From Sphaerochaeta sp032144095 (GTDB taxonomy: Bacteria > Spirochaetota > Spirochaetia > Sphaerochaetales > Sphaerochaetaceae), in NCBI RefSeq assembly GCF_032144095.1, contig NZ_JAVSNJ010000020.1, positions 1 to 48,459 of the forward strand: 48,459 nt of DNA. The letters run 5' to 3'. This document shows positions 8,247-16,180 of this stretch, one piece after another. A program made the translations under genes and the position numbers. Every line of letters begins with the position of its first letter. Positions within the stretch are counted from its first letter, which is position 1. The notes beneath the pieces are model-generated. The model searched no databases, was not told the origin of the DNA, and worked only from the letters and a program-made list of their open reading frames with translations.

Positions 8247-8267
8247 AAGCTATCAATTAGGATTATT

Positions 8268-8672
8268 ATGAAAGAGAAAAGACAAACGATACAGAAAGGC
8301 TTGATTTGGGAAGCCGTCTCTGCAGCCGATAATCATCCCAATGCAGAACAGATATATGATAGTATAGTGGTTAAGCATCCTTCCATCAGCCGTGCCACTG
8401 TATATAGAAATCTGAACATGTTGGTCGATGAAGGAAAGGTGAAGCGTATCCGGGTTCTTGGAGGACCCGACCACTTTGATAGGACTCTTGGCAACCATTT
8501 TCATATCCAGTGCATAGAATGCAAGAGTGTTGGTGACATTGAGATGCTGGCGGACCTCTCCATTTCTGCTGATAGCCTTGAGACCTATGGGTATGAACTG
8601 GACTCTTATGAACTGGTCTTTAACGGGGTTTGCCCCGATTGTAAAAAATCGCATGCTGCCAAAGTGCAGTGA
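8268..8672 (+). CDS. perR: Fur-family peroxide-sensing repressor, PerR-like
   Basis: This 134-residue protein has an N-terminal winged helix (HPNAEQIYD, then recognition segment SISRATVYRNLNMLVDEG) and a C-terminal metal-binding dimerisation half. HFDRTLGNHFHIQCIEC contains the Asp and His residues of the regulatory iron/manganese site and the first CxxC of the structural zinc site; CPDC supplies the second. An Asp at the FD position is what separates PerR from classical Fur, and the next gene is rubrerythrin, so I call PerR; subfamily assignment is moderate. Family knowledge: iron-catalysed histidine oxidation releases DNA on peroxide stress. Twelve bases separate it from rbr. Confidence 0.85.
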   Translation: MKEKRQTIQKGLIWEAVSAADNHPNAEQIYDSIVVKHPSISRATVYRNLNMLVDEGKVKRIRVLGGPDHFDRTLGNHFHIQCIECKSVGDIEMLADLSISADSLETYGYELDSYELVFNGVCPDCKKSHAAKVQ

Positions 8673-8684
8673 AGGAGCAATTGT

Positions 8685-9227
8685 ATGGAATTGAAAGGAT
8701 CGAAGACTGAAGCTAACCTGGCCGCAGCTTTTGCAGGAGAATCACAAGCAAGAAACAAGTACACTTACTTTGCCTCAAAGGCTCGTAAGGAAGGATATGT
8801 CCAGATTGCCAACCTTTTTGAGGAAACTGCAGGAAACGAGAAGGAACATGCCAAGATTTGGTTCAAGCTTCTTCAGGAAGGTGGCGAAATTGCCGATACT
8901 GCAAGCAACCTCAAGGCTGCTGCTGCCGGTGAACACTATGAATGGACCGACATGTATGTAAATTTTGCCAAGGATGCCCGTGCTGAAGGCTTTACCAAGA
9001 TTGCTGCCCTGTTTGAGATGGTTGCTGCCATTGAGAAGCACCATGAGCAGCGCTACCTTGACCTGTTGAAGAATGTTGAGGATGGTGTGGTATTCAGCAG
9101 AGACGGTGAACAGATCTGGAGATGCTCCAATTGTGGTCATATTGTCATTGGAAAGAAGGCTCCTGCCATGTGTGCTGTTTGTGCGCACCCCCAGGCCTAT
9201 TTTGAGATCGTTGCAAAGAACTACTAA
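8685..9227 (+). CDS. rbr: Rubrerythrin
   Basis: A 180-residue cytoplasmic non-haem di-iron peroxidase reducing hydrogen peroxide in anaerobes. The ferritin-like four-helix domain (residues 1-~140) carries iron ligands in AGESQARNKY, EETAGNEKEHA and EMVAAIEKHHEQRY. A C-terminal rubredoxin domain has CSNCG and CAVCAHP for the Fe(SCys)4 centre. Length is close to the classic ~190. AAGGAG precedes the ATG. It is the second gene of a perR-rbr operon, the standard arrangement for peroxide-inducible defence in strict anaerobes. A terminator follows. Confidence 0.96.
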   Translation: MELKGSKTEANLAAAFAGESQARNKYTYFASKARKEGYVQIANLFEETAGNEKEHAKIWFKLLQEGGEIADTASNLKAAAAGEHYEWTDMYVNFAKDARAEGFTKIAALFEMVAAIEKHHEQRYLDLLKNVEDGVVFSRDGEQIWRCSNCGHIVIGKKAPAMCAVCAHPQAYFEIVAKNY

Positions 9228-9259
9228 GAGTTGTCCTTCGGGACGCACTTGGAACAAAC

Positions 9260-9290
9260 GGCAGGCTGTGAAAAGCCTGCCTTAATTATT
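9260..9290 (+). terminator. Terminator of perR-rbr
   Basis: A perfect 8-bp stem (GGCAGGCT / AGCCTGCC) with a 6-base loop is followed by TTAATTATT, 33 bases after the rbr stop. Confidence 0.75.
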
Positions 9291-9316
9291 ATGCAAGGGT
9301 CAATGCCAAATGTTCC

Positions 9317-10570
9317 TTACTCTACGATTCCCATGTAAGCCATTGGGTTGGTCTGGACAAACCTGTGAATGTTCTCATCCGCGAATGGGGAAAGCTCAAA
9401 CATCCTGTAGTAGCTGGTGTAGGATTCTACCTTCAGTAAATTTACATTGAAATCTGAACCAAAGAGGGAACGGGAGAGTACCGTTTCGGCCTTCATCTCA
9501 TCCAAGGTCTTGATATAGTTGTCAAGCAGTATATAGAAGTCGCTGTTTGTCCCGCTGAAGGAGAAGTCAGCATATACATTGGGATAGAGGTGCATCAGCT
9601 CCACCAGCTCAAAGAACCAAGGGGAGTCAGGAACCTTGGCTGCCGCCGCAGTCAGGATGGTGAGAGGTTTCTTGTGCAGTGGATTGTACTGCCAACCGTA
9701 GTGGGCAAAGTCGATGCGCAACGTTGGATAGGCTTCCAGAACTGGCTTGTAGGTTGCTGGGGAGGTGTACTTCCACGCTTCCTTTGGCGATATCCCACGA
9801 AAGCCCTGGTCATCACAATGGGTCATGATAGGTACATCATACTTTGTGCAGAAGTCGTAGATGAGGGTAACCTTATCCCTCTCCTTCTGGTCTGATGGCC
9901 ACGGGTTGTAGCCCAAGGGTGGATAGAACTTCACCCCATAGAATTTCTGCTTTCCTTCCTTGAACTGGCCTTGCCTTGAATGGGTTTTGGTCACATAGGT
10001 CTCAAGCAACTCCTCGATGAACTCAATGGAGTGCGTTGGAGGGGTAATGCCAATGAAGGGGAAGAATTCAAACAGGCCCTCAGGATGGTCCTTGCGATAG
10101 AGGTCGAAGCCTGCAAGGGTATCTTCAGCATATTTGAGGATCCTACTGGTCTTTTTTGATGGATAATAGAGGCCTTCCCGGCTGATCTCATTGCTGGAGA
10201 AATCCATCAGTTGAGGGCACATGGCAAGCTTGTCATAGCTCTGGCTACGCATGTGCATCTTTCCCTCCCTGATGTAGGGCTGATCGGGTTTTGGGGCTTC
10301 TTCCTCATGGGAGGTGAATTTTCCCTCCAGGTCATCCTCCATGACAGCCAGCGTCTCCCCGATTGGTTGTTCGAAGGTGGTGAGCGTGTTGGTTATTCTG
10401 TTGAGCATCAAGGATCCCTTGAGGTTCTTGCCGGTGAGGATGTAGTTTGGTGAAAGGGCCCCGCTGGTGATGAGGTCGGGTATGCCCGTGTCAAGGGAGG
10501 CGAAGAAGGAGAGAAGGTTAGGGTGTTCGATGTTCATGACATGGAAATGCTGGTCGAAAAAATAATTCAT
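9317..10570 (-). CDS. Amidohydrolase-like (amidohydrolase 2 / TIM-barrel metal hydrolase) protein
   Basis: A 417-residue protein with the landmarks of the amidohydrolase superfamily: DQHFHV (HxH) at residues 6-11, KFYPPLGYNP in mid-barrel, PIMTHCDD with the third metal histidine, RIDFAHYGWQ with the fourth and LFGSDFNVN with the terminal catalytic Asp. It is longer than usual, with an inserted region near residues 60-160. Start: ATG at 10568-10570 has GGAG seven bases upstream; an in-frame extension 17 codons longer lacks one. It follows glnS by 67 bases on the same strand and may be co-transcribed. Substrate is unknown; decarboxylase-type members share the fold. Confidence 0.75.
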   Translation of the reverse strand: MNYFFDQHFHVMNIEHPNLLSFFASLDTGIPDLITSGALSPNYILTGKNLKGSLMLNRITNTLTTFEQPIGETLAVMEDDLEGKFTSHEEEAPKPDQPYIREGKMHMRSQSYDKLAMCPQLMDFSSNEISREGLYYPSKKTSRILKYAEDTLAGFDLYRKDHPEGLFEFFPFIGITPPTHSIEFIEELLETYVTKTHSRQGQFKEGKQKFYGVKFYPPLGYNPWPSDQKERDKVTLIYDFCTKYDVPIMTHCDDQGFRGISPKEAWKYTSPATYKPVLEAYPTLRIDFAHYGWQYNPLHKKPLTILTAAAAKVPDSPWFFELVELMHLYPNVYADFSFSGTNSDFYILLDNYIKTLDEMKAETVLSRSLFGSDFNVNLLKVESYTSYYRMFELSPFADENIHRFVQTNPMAYMGIVE

Positions 10571-10637
10571 AGCAATCTCCTGTTGGACCGTGAAGATAGG
10601 GTAGAGGACAAGGTTGCCCATCCTCCACCCTTGCTGC

Positions 10638-12350
10638 TTATTCCTGTTCCATTTTCAGTTTTAGCTTCGCCCAGGAGTCCTTGAGGGTTACTGTCCTGTT
10701 GAAGACAGGATGCCCTTCAGTGCTTTCCTTGCTTTCCAGCGTGAAATATCCGTTTCTGATGAATTGTAGGTAGTCTCCGCGTCTTGCCTTGAGGATCTCA
10801 GGCTCAGCCTTGGCATCCGGGACTATCACCAGGGAATCCGGGTTGAGGTCATCAAGATAGTTCCCTGTTGCCTTGCCTGGGTTCTCGGAAAGGAAGAGCT
10901 TGTCATAGAGCCTGGCCTCGATGGATACACCTTCAGAGGCACTTACCCAATGGCTCGTTCCCTTAACCTTCCTTTCGTCGGGGGTCGTACCTCCCTTTGA
11001 GAGGGGGTCATAGGTACAGTGGACTTCAAGGATATTCCCAGCCTCATCCTTGACTACAGAATTGGCTGTGATGTAATAGGCATACTTCAGGCGTATCTCG
11101 TTTCCAGGATAGAGACGGTGGTACTTTTTCGCAGGGATTTCCATGAAGTCTTCCCTTTCGATGTAGAGCTCACGAGTGAAAGGAATCTGGTGGGTGGGGG
11201 AGTTCTCTTCCTCAGGGTTGGCGACTGCCTCGAAATACTCGACCTTGCCCTCTGGGTAGTTGTCGATGACGATCTTGAGAGGGTCGAGGACGACCATAAG
11301 TCGCTTTGCCCTCTTGTTGAGATCTTCACGGACACAGAACTCCATCAAGGAGTAGTCGACGACGCCCTCTACCTTGGCAACACCTACACGGCCGATAAAA
11401 TCCTTCATGGCTTCAGGGGAATACCCACGACGACGGATGCCGCTGATGGTTGGCATCCTTGGGTCATCCCAACCAGTGACGATGCCAAGCTTCACCAGGT
11501 TCAAAAGCCTTCGCTTGCTCATGACCAGATAGTTGATGTTCAGACGGGCAAACTCATACTGGTGGGGAGTGTGTTCAACGCCATCGATAGCTGTAGCCCA
11601 GTCGTATGCGGGACGGTGGTCTTCGAACTCAAGGGTACAGATGGAGTGGGTTATCCCTTCAAGGGCATCGCTGATGGGGTGGGTAAAGTCATACATCGGG
11701 TAGATGCACCACCTGTCGCCTGTCCTCATGTGATGGGCAAACTTGATGCGATAGAGGGCAGGGTCGCGCATGTTTATGTTTGGGCTGGACATGTCAATCT
11801 TGGCCCTGAGGATATGGGAACCCTCTGGGTGCTTGCCTTGGCGCATCTCCTCAAAGAGTCTCAGGTTCTCTTCGATGCTGCGCTCCCTGTAAGGACTGTT
11901 CCTTCCCGCCTCGGTAAGGGTGCCGCGGTACTCTTTCATCTCCTCAGCAGAAAGGCTGTCAACGAAGGCCTTGCCCTCCTCGATGAGCCTGACGGCTATC
12001 TCATAGAGGTTCTGATAGTAGTCAGATGCGTAGTATTCATGGATGCCCCAGTCAAACCCAAGCCACTGGATGTCTTCCTTAATGGCATTGATGTACTCCT
12101 GTTCTTCCTTTTCGGGGTTGGTGTCATCAAGGCGGAGATTGCACCGTCCACCATATTTGTCGGCTAGCCCAAAGTTGATGCATATGGACTTGATGTGCCC
12201 GATATGCAGGTAGCCGTTGGGTTCTGGGGGAAAGCGTGTAATGATCTCATTGTTGGGAACCCGCCCGTTGGCAAGGTCATCCTCGATGATACGCTCCAAA
12301 AAGTTTAGTGAGGTCTTCTCTTTGACCTCGAGGTCATCTCTCTCTTCCAT
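10638..12350 (-). CDS. glnS: Glutamine--tRNA ligase
   Basis: A 570-residue class I aminoacyl-tRNA synthetase charging tRNA-Gln. The HIGH motif lies in RFPPEPNGYLHIGH, the KMSKS equivalent is VMSKRRL, and GlnRS-specific LRLDDTNPEKEEQEYINAIKEDI and the two-beta-barrel anticodon domain (residues ~340-560) are present. E. coli GlnRS is 554 residues. The start at 12350 is chosen because AAGGAAGGA lies at the right distance; an in-frame TTG nine codons upstream lacks one. A dedicated GlnRS implies direct charging rather than reliance on GatCAB for Gln. A perfect palindrome lies upstream near the likely promoter. Confidence 0.96.
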   Translation of the reverse strand: MEERDDLEVKEKTSLNFLERIIEDDLANGRVPNNEIITRFPPEPNGYLHIGHIKSICINFGLADKYGGRCNLRLDDTNPEKEEQEYINAIKEDIQWLGFDWGIHEYYASDYYQNLYEIAVRLIEEGKAFVDSLSAEEMKEYRGTLTEAGRNSPYRERSIEENLRLFEEMRQGKHPEGSHILRAKIDMSSPNINMRDPALYRIKFAHHMRTGDRWCIYPMYDFTHPISDALEGITHSICTLEFEDHRPAYDWATAIDGVEHTPHQYEFARLNINYLVMSKRRLLNLVKLGIVTGWDDPRMPTISGIRRRGYSPEAMKDFIGRVGVAKVEGVVDYSLMEFCVREDLNKRAKRLMVVLDPLKIVIDNYPEGKVEYFEAVANPEEENSPTHQIPFTRELYIEREDFMEIPAKKYHRLYPGNEIRLKYAYYITANSVVKDEAGNILEVHCTYDPLSKGGTTPDERKVKGTSHWVSASEGVSIEARLYDKLFLSENPGKATGNYLDDLNPDSLVIVPDAKAEPEILKARRGDYLQFIRNGYFTLESKESTEGHPVFNRTVTLKDSWAKLKLKMEQE

Positions 12351-12406
12351 GTAAAGTCCTTCCTTGTACCCTTTCAAAGGGGTGTGCTATGAAGCTGGCC
12401 TATCGT

Positions 12407-12412
12407 ATCATA
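12407..12412 (-). promoter_or_regulatory. Putative -10 of glnS
   Basis: On the minus strand this reads TATGAT, about 57 bases upstream of the glnS ATG. No convincing -35 exists at 16-18 bases; the palindrome at 12421-12438 covers that interval. Confidence 0.4.
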
Positions 12413-12420
12413 TCAGCGAT

Positions 12421-12438
12421 GGTTATACGAGTATAACC
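12421..12438. promoter_or_regulatory. Perfect 18-bp palindrome upstream of glnS
   Basis: GGTTATAC-GA-GTATAACC has perfect 8-bp arms. It lies between the 3' end of the DUF1349-like gene and the putative glnS -10 and covers the -35 position. A two-base centre makes a stable RNA hairpin unlikely, so a protein operator is the better reading. The regulator is unknown. Confidence 0.5.
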
Positions 12439-12451
12439 GGTTGGCCCCTCT

Positions 12452-12973
12452 TTACTTTTTTGCATACCGTAGGCTATGGGCTGTCGCCTCAAAGGGTGTC
12501 CCAGTCCCGTTGGTGAAGAAAGGACCAAAACTGACAGCCTTTTCCATCCCCGGCAGGGTTGTCGTAACGACCCATTCGACACTCTCTTCAGAGGGAAGCT
12601 GGTATCCGATCCTAATCGCTTCCCCCTGGTGTTCCATCCTCCAGGTGATGGACTCATCCCCTGTCTGCAAGGGTAGGGTACTCCGGGTTTTGTAGGAGTG
12701 TATCGCACTCTCAAGCAACAGGTGTGTACTGGAGAGCCCTACTGCCGCATAGCTTTGTTCGCTATGGAAGAGGCAGAGGCCACAGAAGCCCCCTTCAGGG
12801 GCGATGGAGGTTACCAGGGAGAGGGAGAAGTCCTCATCGCTTACTGCCAATAGCAGGGGACCTCCTGGCAGATTCTGCATGCCATCGACACTCAGCTTCA
12901 CTTCCCTATAGTTTTTTTCCCATCTGTCAGGCTTGCCCAACCAGCGGAAATCGTTCATTGTCACTCGTTTCAT
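12452..12973 (-). CDS. DUF1349-like beta-sandwich protein
   Basis: A 173-residue cytoplasmic protein. NDFRWLGKPDRWE at the N-terminus, GGFCGLCLFHSEQSYAAVGL in the centre and FGPFFTNGTGTPFEATAHSLRY at the C-terminus resemble DUF1349, a concanavalin-like family often near sugar metabolism. No catalytic residues are assigned for that family. ATG 12973 is chosen because TATACT ends exactly six bases before it, fitting a leaderless transcript; the ATG at 12958 is an alternative, as is a GTG at 13009. It is divergent from the HD-domain gene, and both promoters sit in the ~85 bases between them. Confidence 0.65.
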   Translation of the reverse strand: MKRVTMNDFRWLGKPDRWEKNYREVKLSVDGMQNLPGGPLLLAVSDEDFSLSLVTSIAPEGGFCGLCLFHSEQSYAAVGLSSTHLLLESAIHSYKTRSTLPLQTGDESITWRMEHQGEAIRIGYQLPSEESVEWVVTTTLPGMEKAVSFGPFFTNGTGTPFEATAHSLRYAKK

Positions 12974-12979
12974 GGGCCC

Positions 12980-13008
12980 AGTATAGGATAGATGGGCTCT
13001 TTTATCCA
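12980..13008 (-). promoter_or_regulatory. Promoter of the DUF1349-like gene (leaderless type)
   Basis: Minus-strand TGGATA (13003-13008), 17-base spacer, TATACT (12980-12985), six bases, then ATG at 12973. The expected transcription start is the A of the start codon. Confidence 0.55.
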
Positions 13009-13046
13009 CTGGAGCCTAAACCCTTTCCCCAAACCAGAAGTTGTTG

Positions 13047-13052
13047 TACTCT
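13047..13052 (+). promoter_or_regulatory. -10 element of the HD-domain gene (leaderless type)
   Basis: TACTCT ends six bases before the ATG at 13059. No recognisable -35 is seen at 17-18 bases. Confidence 0.45.
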
Positions 13053-13058
13053 TAGGGT

Positions 13059-13865
13059 ATGAAATCACAGAAAGAACATAGTGTCAGCAAGCAGCTGCTT
13101 GGCCTGTTGGAAAAAGGTTCCGACAGCTACCGCCTTGCCCAGATGTTGTTGGAGGACGAGGAGATTGAAGCTCTGCAGGAGTATGGCAACACCGTCTCCA
13201 TCAAGCGATTGAACTATAATGACCATGGGCCAGTCCATATGCGCCAGGTAGCCTGCAATGGAGTGAAGATGCTCTCCTTGCTGCGCGAGGCAGAGGTTCC
13301 CACCTCGATTGTCAATGAAAATTCAGGTACCTATGAAGATAGCCTCTGCGCCCTGCTGCTCGCCTCCTTTGTGCATGACCTGGGGATGAGTGTCTCACGC
13401 ACCGAACACGAGCTTACCGGACTCATCATAGCAAGGCCCATCATGGATAGGATTCTCAAGGCCCTATTTCCCGAGGAGATGGGCAGGCGAATTGCCATCA
13501 TCAGCGTCGCAACCGAAGGCGTCCTGGGTCATATGGCTTCCAGGAAGGTCTACAGCATTGAGGCTGGACTCCTTCTGGTTGCCGATGGCTGCGATATGGA
13601 GAAGGGAAGGGCGAGGATACCCCTAAGCATTACCACAGCCCCCAAGACCGGAGATATCCACAAGTACTCAGCAAACTCGATAGAGAAGGTAACGATCAGC
13701 AAAGGGGAGGAACATCCCATCATGATCGATGTCTCCATGTCCAGTGATGTGGGATTCTTCCAGATCGAGGAGGTCCTGTTGCCAAAAATCATGATGAGCA
13801 GTGCAAAAGAGTATGTCGAAGTATATGCAGGTGTCCTTGGACAACCAAAAAAACGATATTTGTAG
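13059..13865 (+). CDS. HD-domain phosphohydrolase-like protein
   Basis: A 268-residue soluble protein. The HD signature is VHD in LLLASFVHDLGMSVSRTEHE (residues ~105-125), preceded by YNDHGPVHMRQV (first His) and followed by VADGCDMEKGRAR (last Asp), the H...HD...D pattern of metal-dependent phosphohydrolases. Substrates in the family range from nucleotides to cyclic dinucleotides; nothing here selects one. A ~60-residue C-terminal part (SIEKVTISKGEEHPIMIDVSMSS...) is family-specific. The start has no Shine-Dalgarno and fits a leaderless transcript. It is followed after nine bases by a sugar kinase, so both are probably one operon. Confidence 0.8.
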   Translation: MKSQKEHSVSKQLLGLLEKGSDSYRLAQMLLEDEEIEALQEYGNTVSIKRLNYNDHGPVHMRQVACNGVKMLSLLREAEVPTSIVNENSGTYEDSLCALLLASFVHDLGMSVSRTEHELTGLIIARPIMDRILKALFPEEMGRRIAIISVATEGVLGHMASRKVYSIEAGLLLVADGCDMEKGRARIPLSITTAPKTGDIHKYSANSIEKVTISKGEEHPIMIDVSMSSDVGFFQIEEVLLPKIMMSSAKEYVEVYAGVLGQPKKRYL

Positions 13866-13874
13866 GAGCTGGAA

Positions 13875-14846
13875 ATGATTGGAGTTATTGGAGAAGCCCT
13901 GATAGATTTTATTGGAAAAGGTAAGGAAGGTTCTTCGGTTACTTTTGCCTCGTACATTGGTGGTTGTGGCCTCAATGCTGCTACGGCAGCTGCAAGGCTC
14001 CACGCTCCAGTAGGGTTCTTTGGCAAGATATCGGCCGATATGTTTGGGGTGAGGATGCTGGAGCATCTGGTTGACAACAAGGTGCTTTTCGATCCTGCCC
14101 TCTGTGCGAGTCCCCTTCCCTCGATGATCGGGTTTGCCTCCCTCGATGATAAGGGAAAGGCCAGCTACGCCTTCTACAGCAAGAACACCGCTGCCACGAC
14201 CCTGGACCGTGATATGCTGCTCACCTCCCTTTCAGACCATTCCGACCTCAAGGTGCTCCATATTGGCTCGGTCTCGCTTGTGGTCGAGCCAGGCTGTGAT
14301 GCGATCCTTGCAGCGGTTGACATGCTCAAGCCTGCCCCCATCATATTCCTCGACCCCAATGTCCGGCCCACGGTTATCGAGGACTTTGCGGCATACAGGG
14401 AACGTCTTCAGCTGGCCATCCAGCTGTCAGACCTCATCAAGCTCAGCGACGATGACCTGCTTTTGCTCTATCCTGACCTCGGCGTTGAAGAGGCGGCCAA
14501 ACGCCTGAGCAAGGAGAGTGGTTCCCATATCATCCTGACCCGGGGCAAGGAAGGGAGCACCTGGTACAGCCCCCAGAAATTTACCGTTGATTCCCCAATA
14601 ATAGACCTGCCTGTTGTCGATACGGTAGGGGCAGGGGACACCTTCAGCGGTGCCTTGCTATCCTATCTCGATCGTGGGGGCTTCTTCGGCCCCGATGGAC
14701 AGGAGCCCCACCTTGAGAATCTCTCCAAGGAGACCATTGCCTCTGCGATGAGGTTTGCCAATGCAGCGGCATCGATAAACTGTTCCAGGAAAGGGTGCGA
14801 CCCCCCAACGCTTGATGAGGTTGAAGCGCTTCTTGCCTCCTTGTAG
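13875..14846 (+). CDS. PfkB-family carbohydrate kinase, fructokinase-like
   Basis: A 323-residue ribokinase-fold enzyme phosphorylating a sugar with ATP. The first PfkB signature is GGCGLNAATAAARLHAPVGFFGKIS (residues ~28-52); the second, DTVGAGDTFSGALLSYL, holds the anion hole and catalytic Asp. The start MIGVIGEALIDFIG is typical of bacterial fructokinases, so fructokinase is the leading guess; 2-keto-3-deoxygluconate or tagatose-6-phosphate kinases share these motifs. GTAGGAG lies upstream of the ATG. It follows the HD gene by nine bases. Confidence 0.85.
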   Translation: MIGVIGEALIDFIGKGKEGSSVTFASYIGGCGLNAATAAARLHAPVGFFGKISADMFGVRMLEHLVDNKVLFDPALCASPLPSMIGFASLDDKGKASYAFYSKNTAATTLDRDMLLTSLSDHSDLKVLHIGSVSLVVEPGCDAILAAVDMLKPAPIIFLDPNVRPTVIEDFAAYRERLQLAIQLSDLIKLSDDDLLLLYPDLGVEEAAKRLSKESGSHIILTRGKEGSTWYSPQKFTVDSPIIDLPVVDTVGAGDTFSGALLSYLDRGGFFGPDGQEPHLENLSKETIASAMRFANAAASINCSRKGCDPPTLDEVEALLASL

Positions 14847-14849
14847 TTG

Positions 14850-14879
14850 TTGCCAACCTGAGGGGATTGGCAGTACACT
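14850..14879 (+). promoter_or_regulatory. Promoter of htrA-uvrB (leaderless type)
   Basis: TTGCCA (14850-14855), 18-base spacer, TACACT (14874-14879), six bases, then ATG 14886. TGCCAA/TTGGCA (14851-14871) also forms an inverted repeat across the spacer, which may be a weak terminator for pfkB or an operator. Confidence 0.55.
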
Positions 14880-14885
14880 TAGCTA

Positions 14886-16178
14886 ATGCTCAAGGATACA
14901 AAAAGAAGGATCCTCCAGATGCTCATAGCTGTGGTGGTCGCGATTGCGATCATCCTCGCTTCTATGGTGCTATGGAAGTGGACCCATGCAATACAGTCAG
15001 ACCAGGACAGGAAGAACCTGCAGAAGGTCTTGAGGACGATAGTGAAGGACCAGGGAGAGAGTGCCCTTCTCTCCCTCTCTGGAATCCCTGTCTCCGACAT
15101 CTTCTATGGTGATGAGGGGCTCTCCCTCTTTGAGGAGGGGGCCCAGCCCTGGCGTTACAGTGCCTCAGAGATGCAGAATATCAGTGTCTATGACAAGGTG
15201 AACCGTAGTGTGGTGCACATAACCACCACCATGGATGTTACCGTCAACTCCTTCATGGATGTCTTGCCCGCACAGGGTACAGGCAGCGGAATCGTCCTCT
15301 CCCTGGATGGGTATATCCTCACCAACGCCCATGTGGTGGAGAAGGCAAAAAGCCTGAAGGTGACGCTGTACAACGAGCAGTCCTATGAGGCTAAGCTCAT
15401 CGGGCTCGATAGTGAGGATGACCTGGCGGTAATCCAGATAACGGTGGACAAGGATACCACCCTCTACCCCATTGATTTGGGTACCAGCGATGACCTGAAG
15501 ATCGGGCAGAAGGTGATAGCCATCGGAAATCCCTTTGGATATGACCGTACGATGACCGTCGGGGTGGTAAGCGGACTTAATCGTCCTGTGCGTACCAGCG
15601 AGGGAAAGATCATCATGAATGCGATCCAGACCGATGCTTCGATCAACCCTGGCAACAGTGGTGGCCCTCTTTTGAACAGCCAATCCGAGGTCATTGGCAT
15701 AAACTCATCCATCTACTCGACCAATGGGAATTCACAGGGGATAAACTTTGCCATTCCCATCGATACTGCAATTGCCATCATCCCAGACCTGATCAAGCTG
15801 GGTAGGGTCAGCAGGGGGTGGCTGGACATTGCAACAGTCCAGCTCACCCCACAGCTGGTTTCCTACGGCAAGCTTTCAGTCGACAAAGGTGTATTGGTCA
15901 GCCAGGTGGTCACCGGCGGATTGAGCGAGAAGGCCGGGCTCAAGGGCGGAACCCAGATGGTCCAGTATGGCTCGAGTGTCATCTATCTTGGTGGGGATAT
16001 CATCACCGCCATAGGCACAACAGCCATAAAGGACCTCAATGATCTCTATCTGGCTCTTCTGCATACCCGAAGTGGCGACAAGGTAAAAGTGACGGTCAAC
16101 CGAAAAGGGGAGACCAAGACGATAGACGTGCAGCTCATTGAACGGACTGCACAGCATGTGAGTGCATTGGTACGGTAA
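14886..16178 (+). CDS. HtrA/DegP-family trypsin-like serine protease with PDZ domain
   Basis: A 430-residue membrane-anchored periplasmic protease for protein quality control. Residues ~11-30 form one N-terminal transmembrane helix. The protease domain (~100-280) has catalytic His149 (TNAHVV), Asp179 (DSEDDLAVIQI) and Ser258 (GNSGGPLL). A single PDZ domain (~300-420) contains GGLSEKAGLKGG and the closing IITAIGTTAIKDLNDLYLALLHTRSGDKVKVTVNRKG. The architecture matches DegS-like single-PDZ proteases. The start lacks a Shine-Dalgarno but sits six bases after TACACT. uvrB follows two bases after the stop, so translation is likely coupled. Confidence 0.93.
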   Translation: MLKDTKRRILQMLIAVVVAIAIILASMVLWKWTHAIQSDQDRKNLQKVLRTIVKDQGESALLSLSGIPVSDIFYGDEGLSLFEEGAQPWRYSASEMQNISVYDKVNRSVVHITTTMDVTVNSFMDVLPAQGTGSGIVLSLDGYILTNAHVVEKAKSLKVTLYNEQSYEAKLIGLDSEDDLAVIQITVDKDTTLYPIDLGTSDDLKIGQKVIAIGNPFGYDRTMTVGVVSGLNRPVRTSEGKIIMNAIQTDASINPGNSGGPLLNSQSEVIGINSSIYSTNGNSQGINFAIPIDTAIAIIPDLIKLGRVSRGWLDIATVQLTPQLVSYGKLSVDKGVLVSQVVTGGLSEKAGLKGGTQMVQYGSSVIYLGGDIITAIGTTAIKDLNDLYLALLHTRSGDKVKVTVNRKGETKTIDVQLIERTAQHVSALVR

Positions 16179-16180
16179 AG

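Noticed and set aside
11019..12167. 382-codon antisense frame inside glnS
   Set aside because: Shadow of glnS caused by codon bias; no ribosome site or family resemblance.
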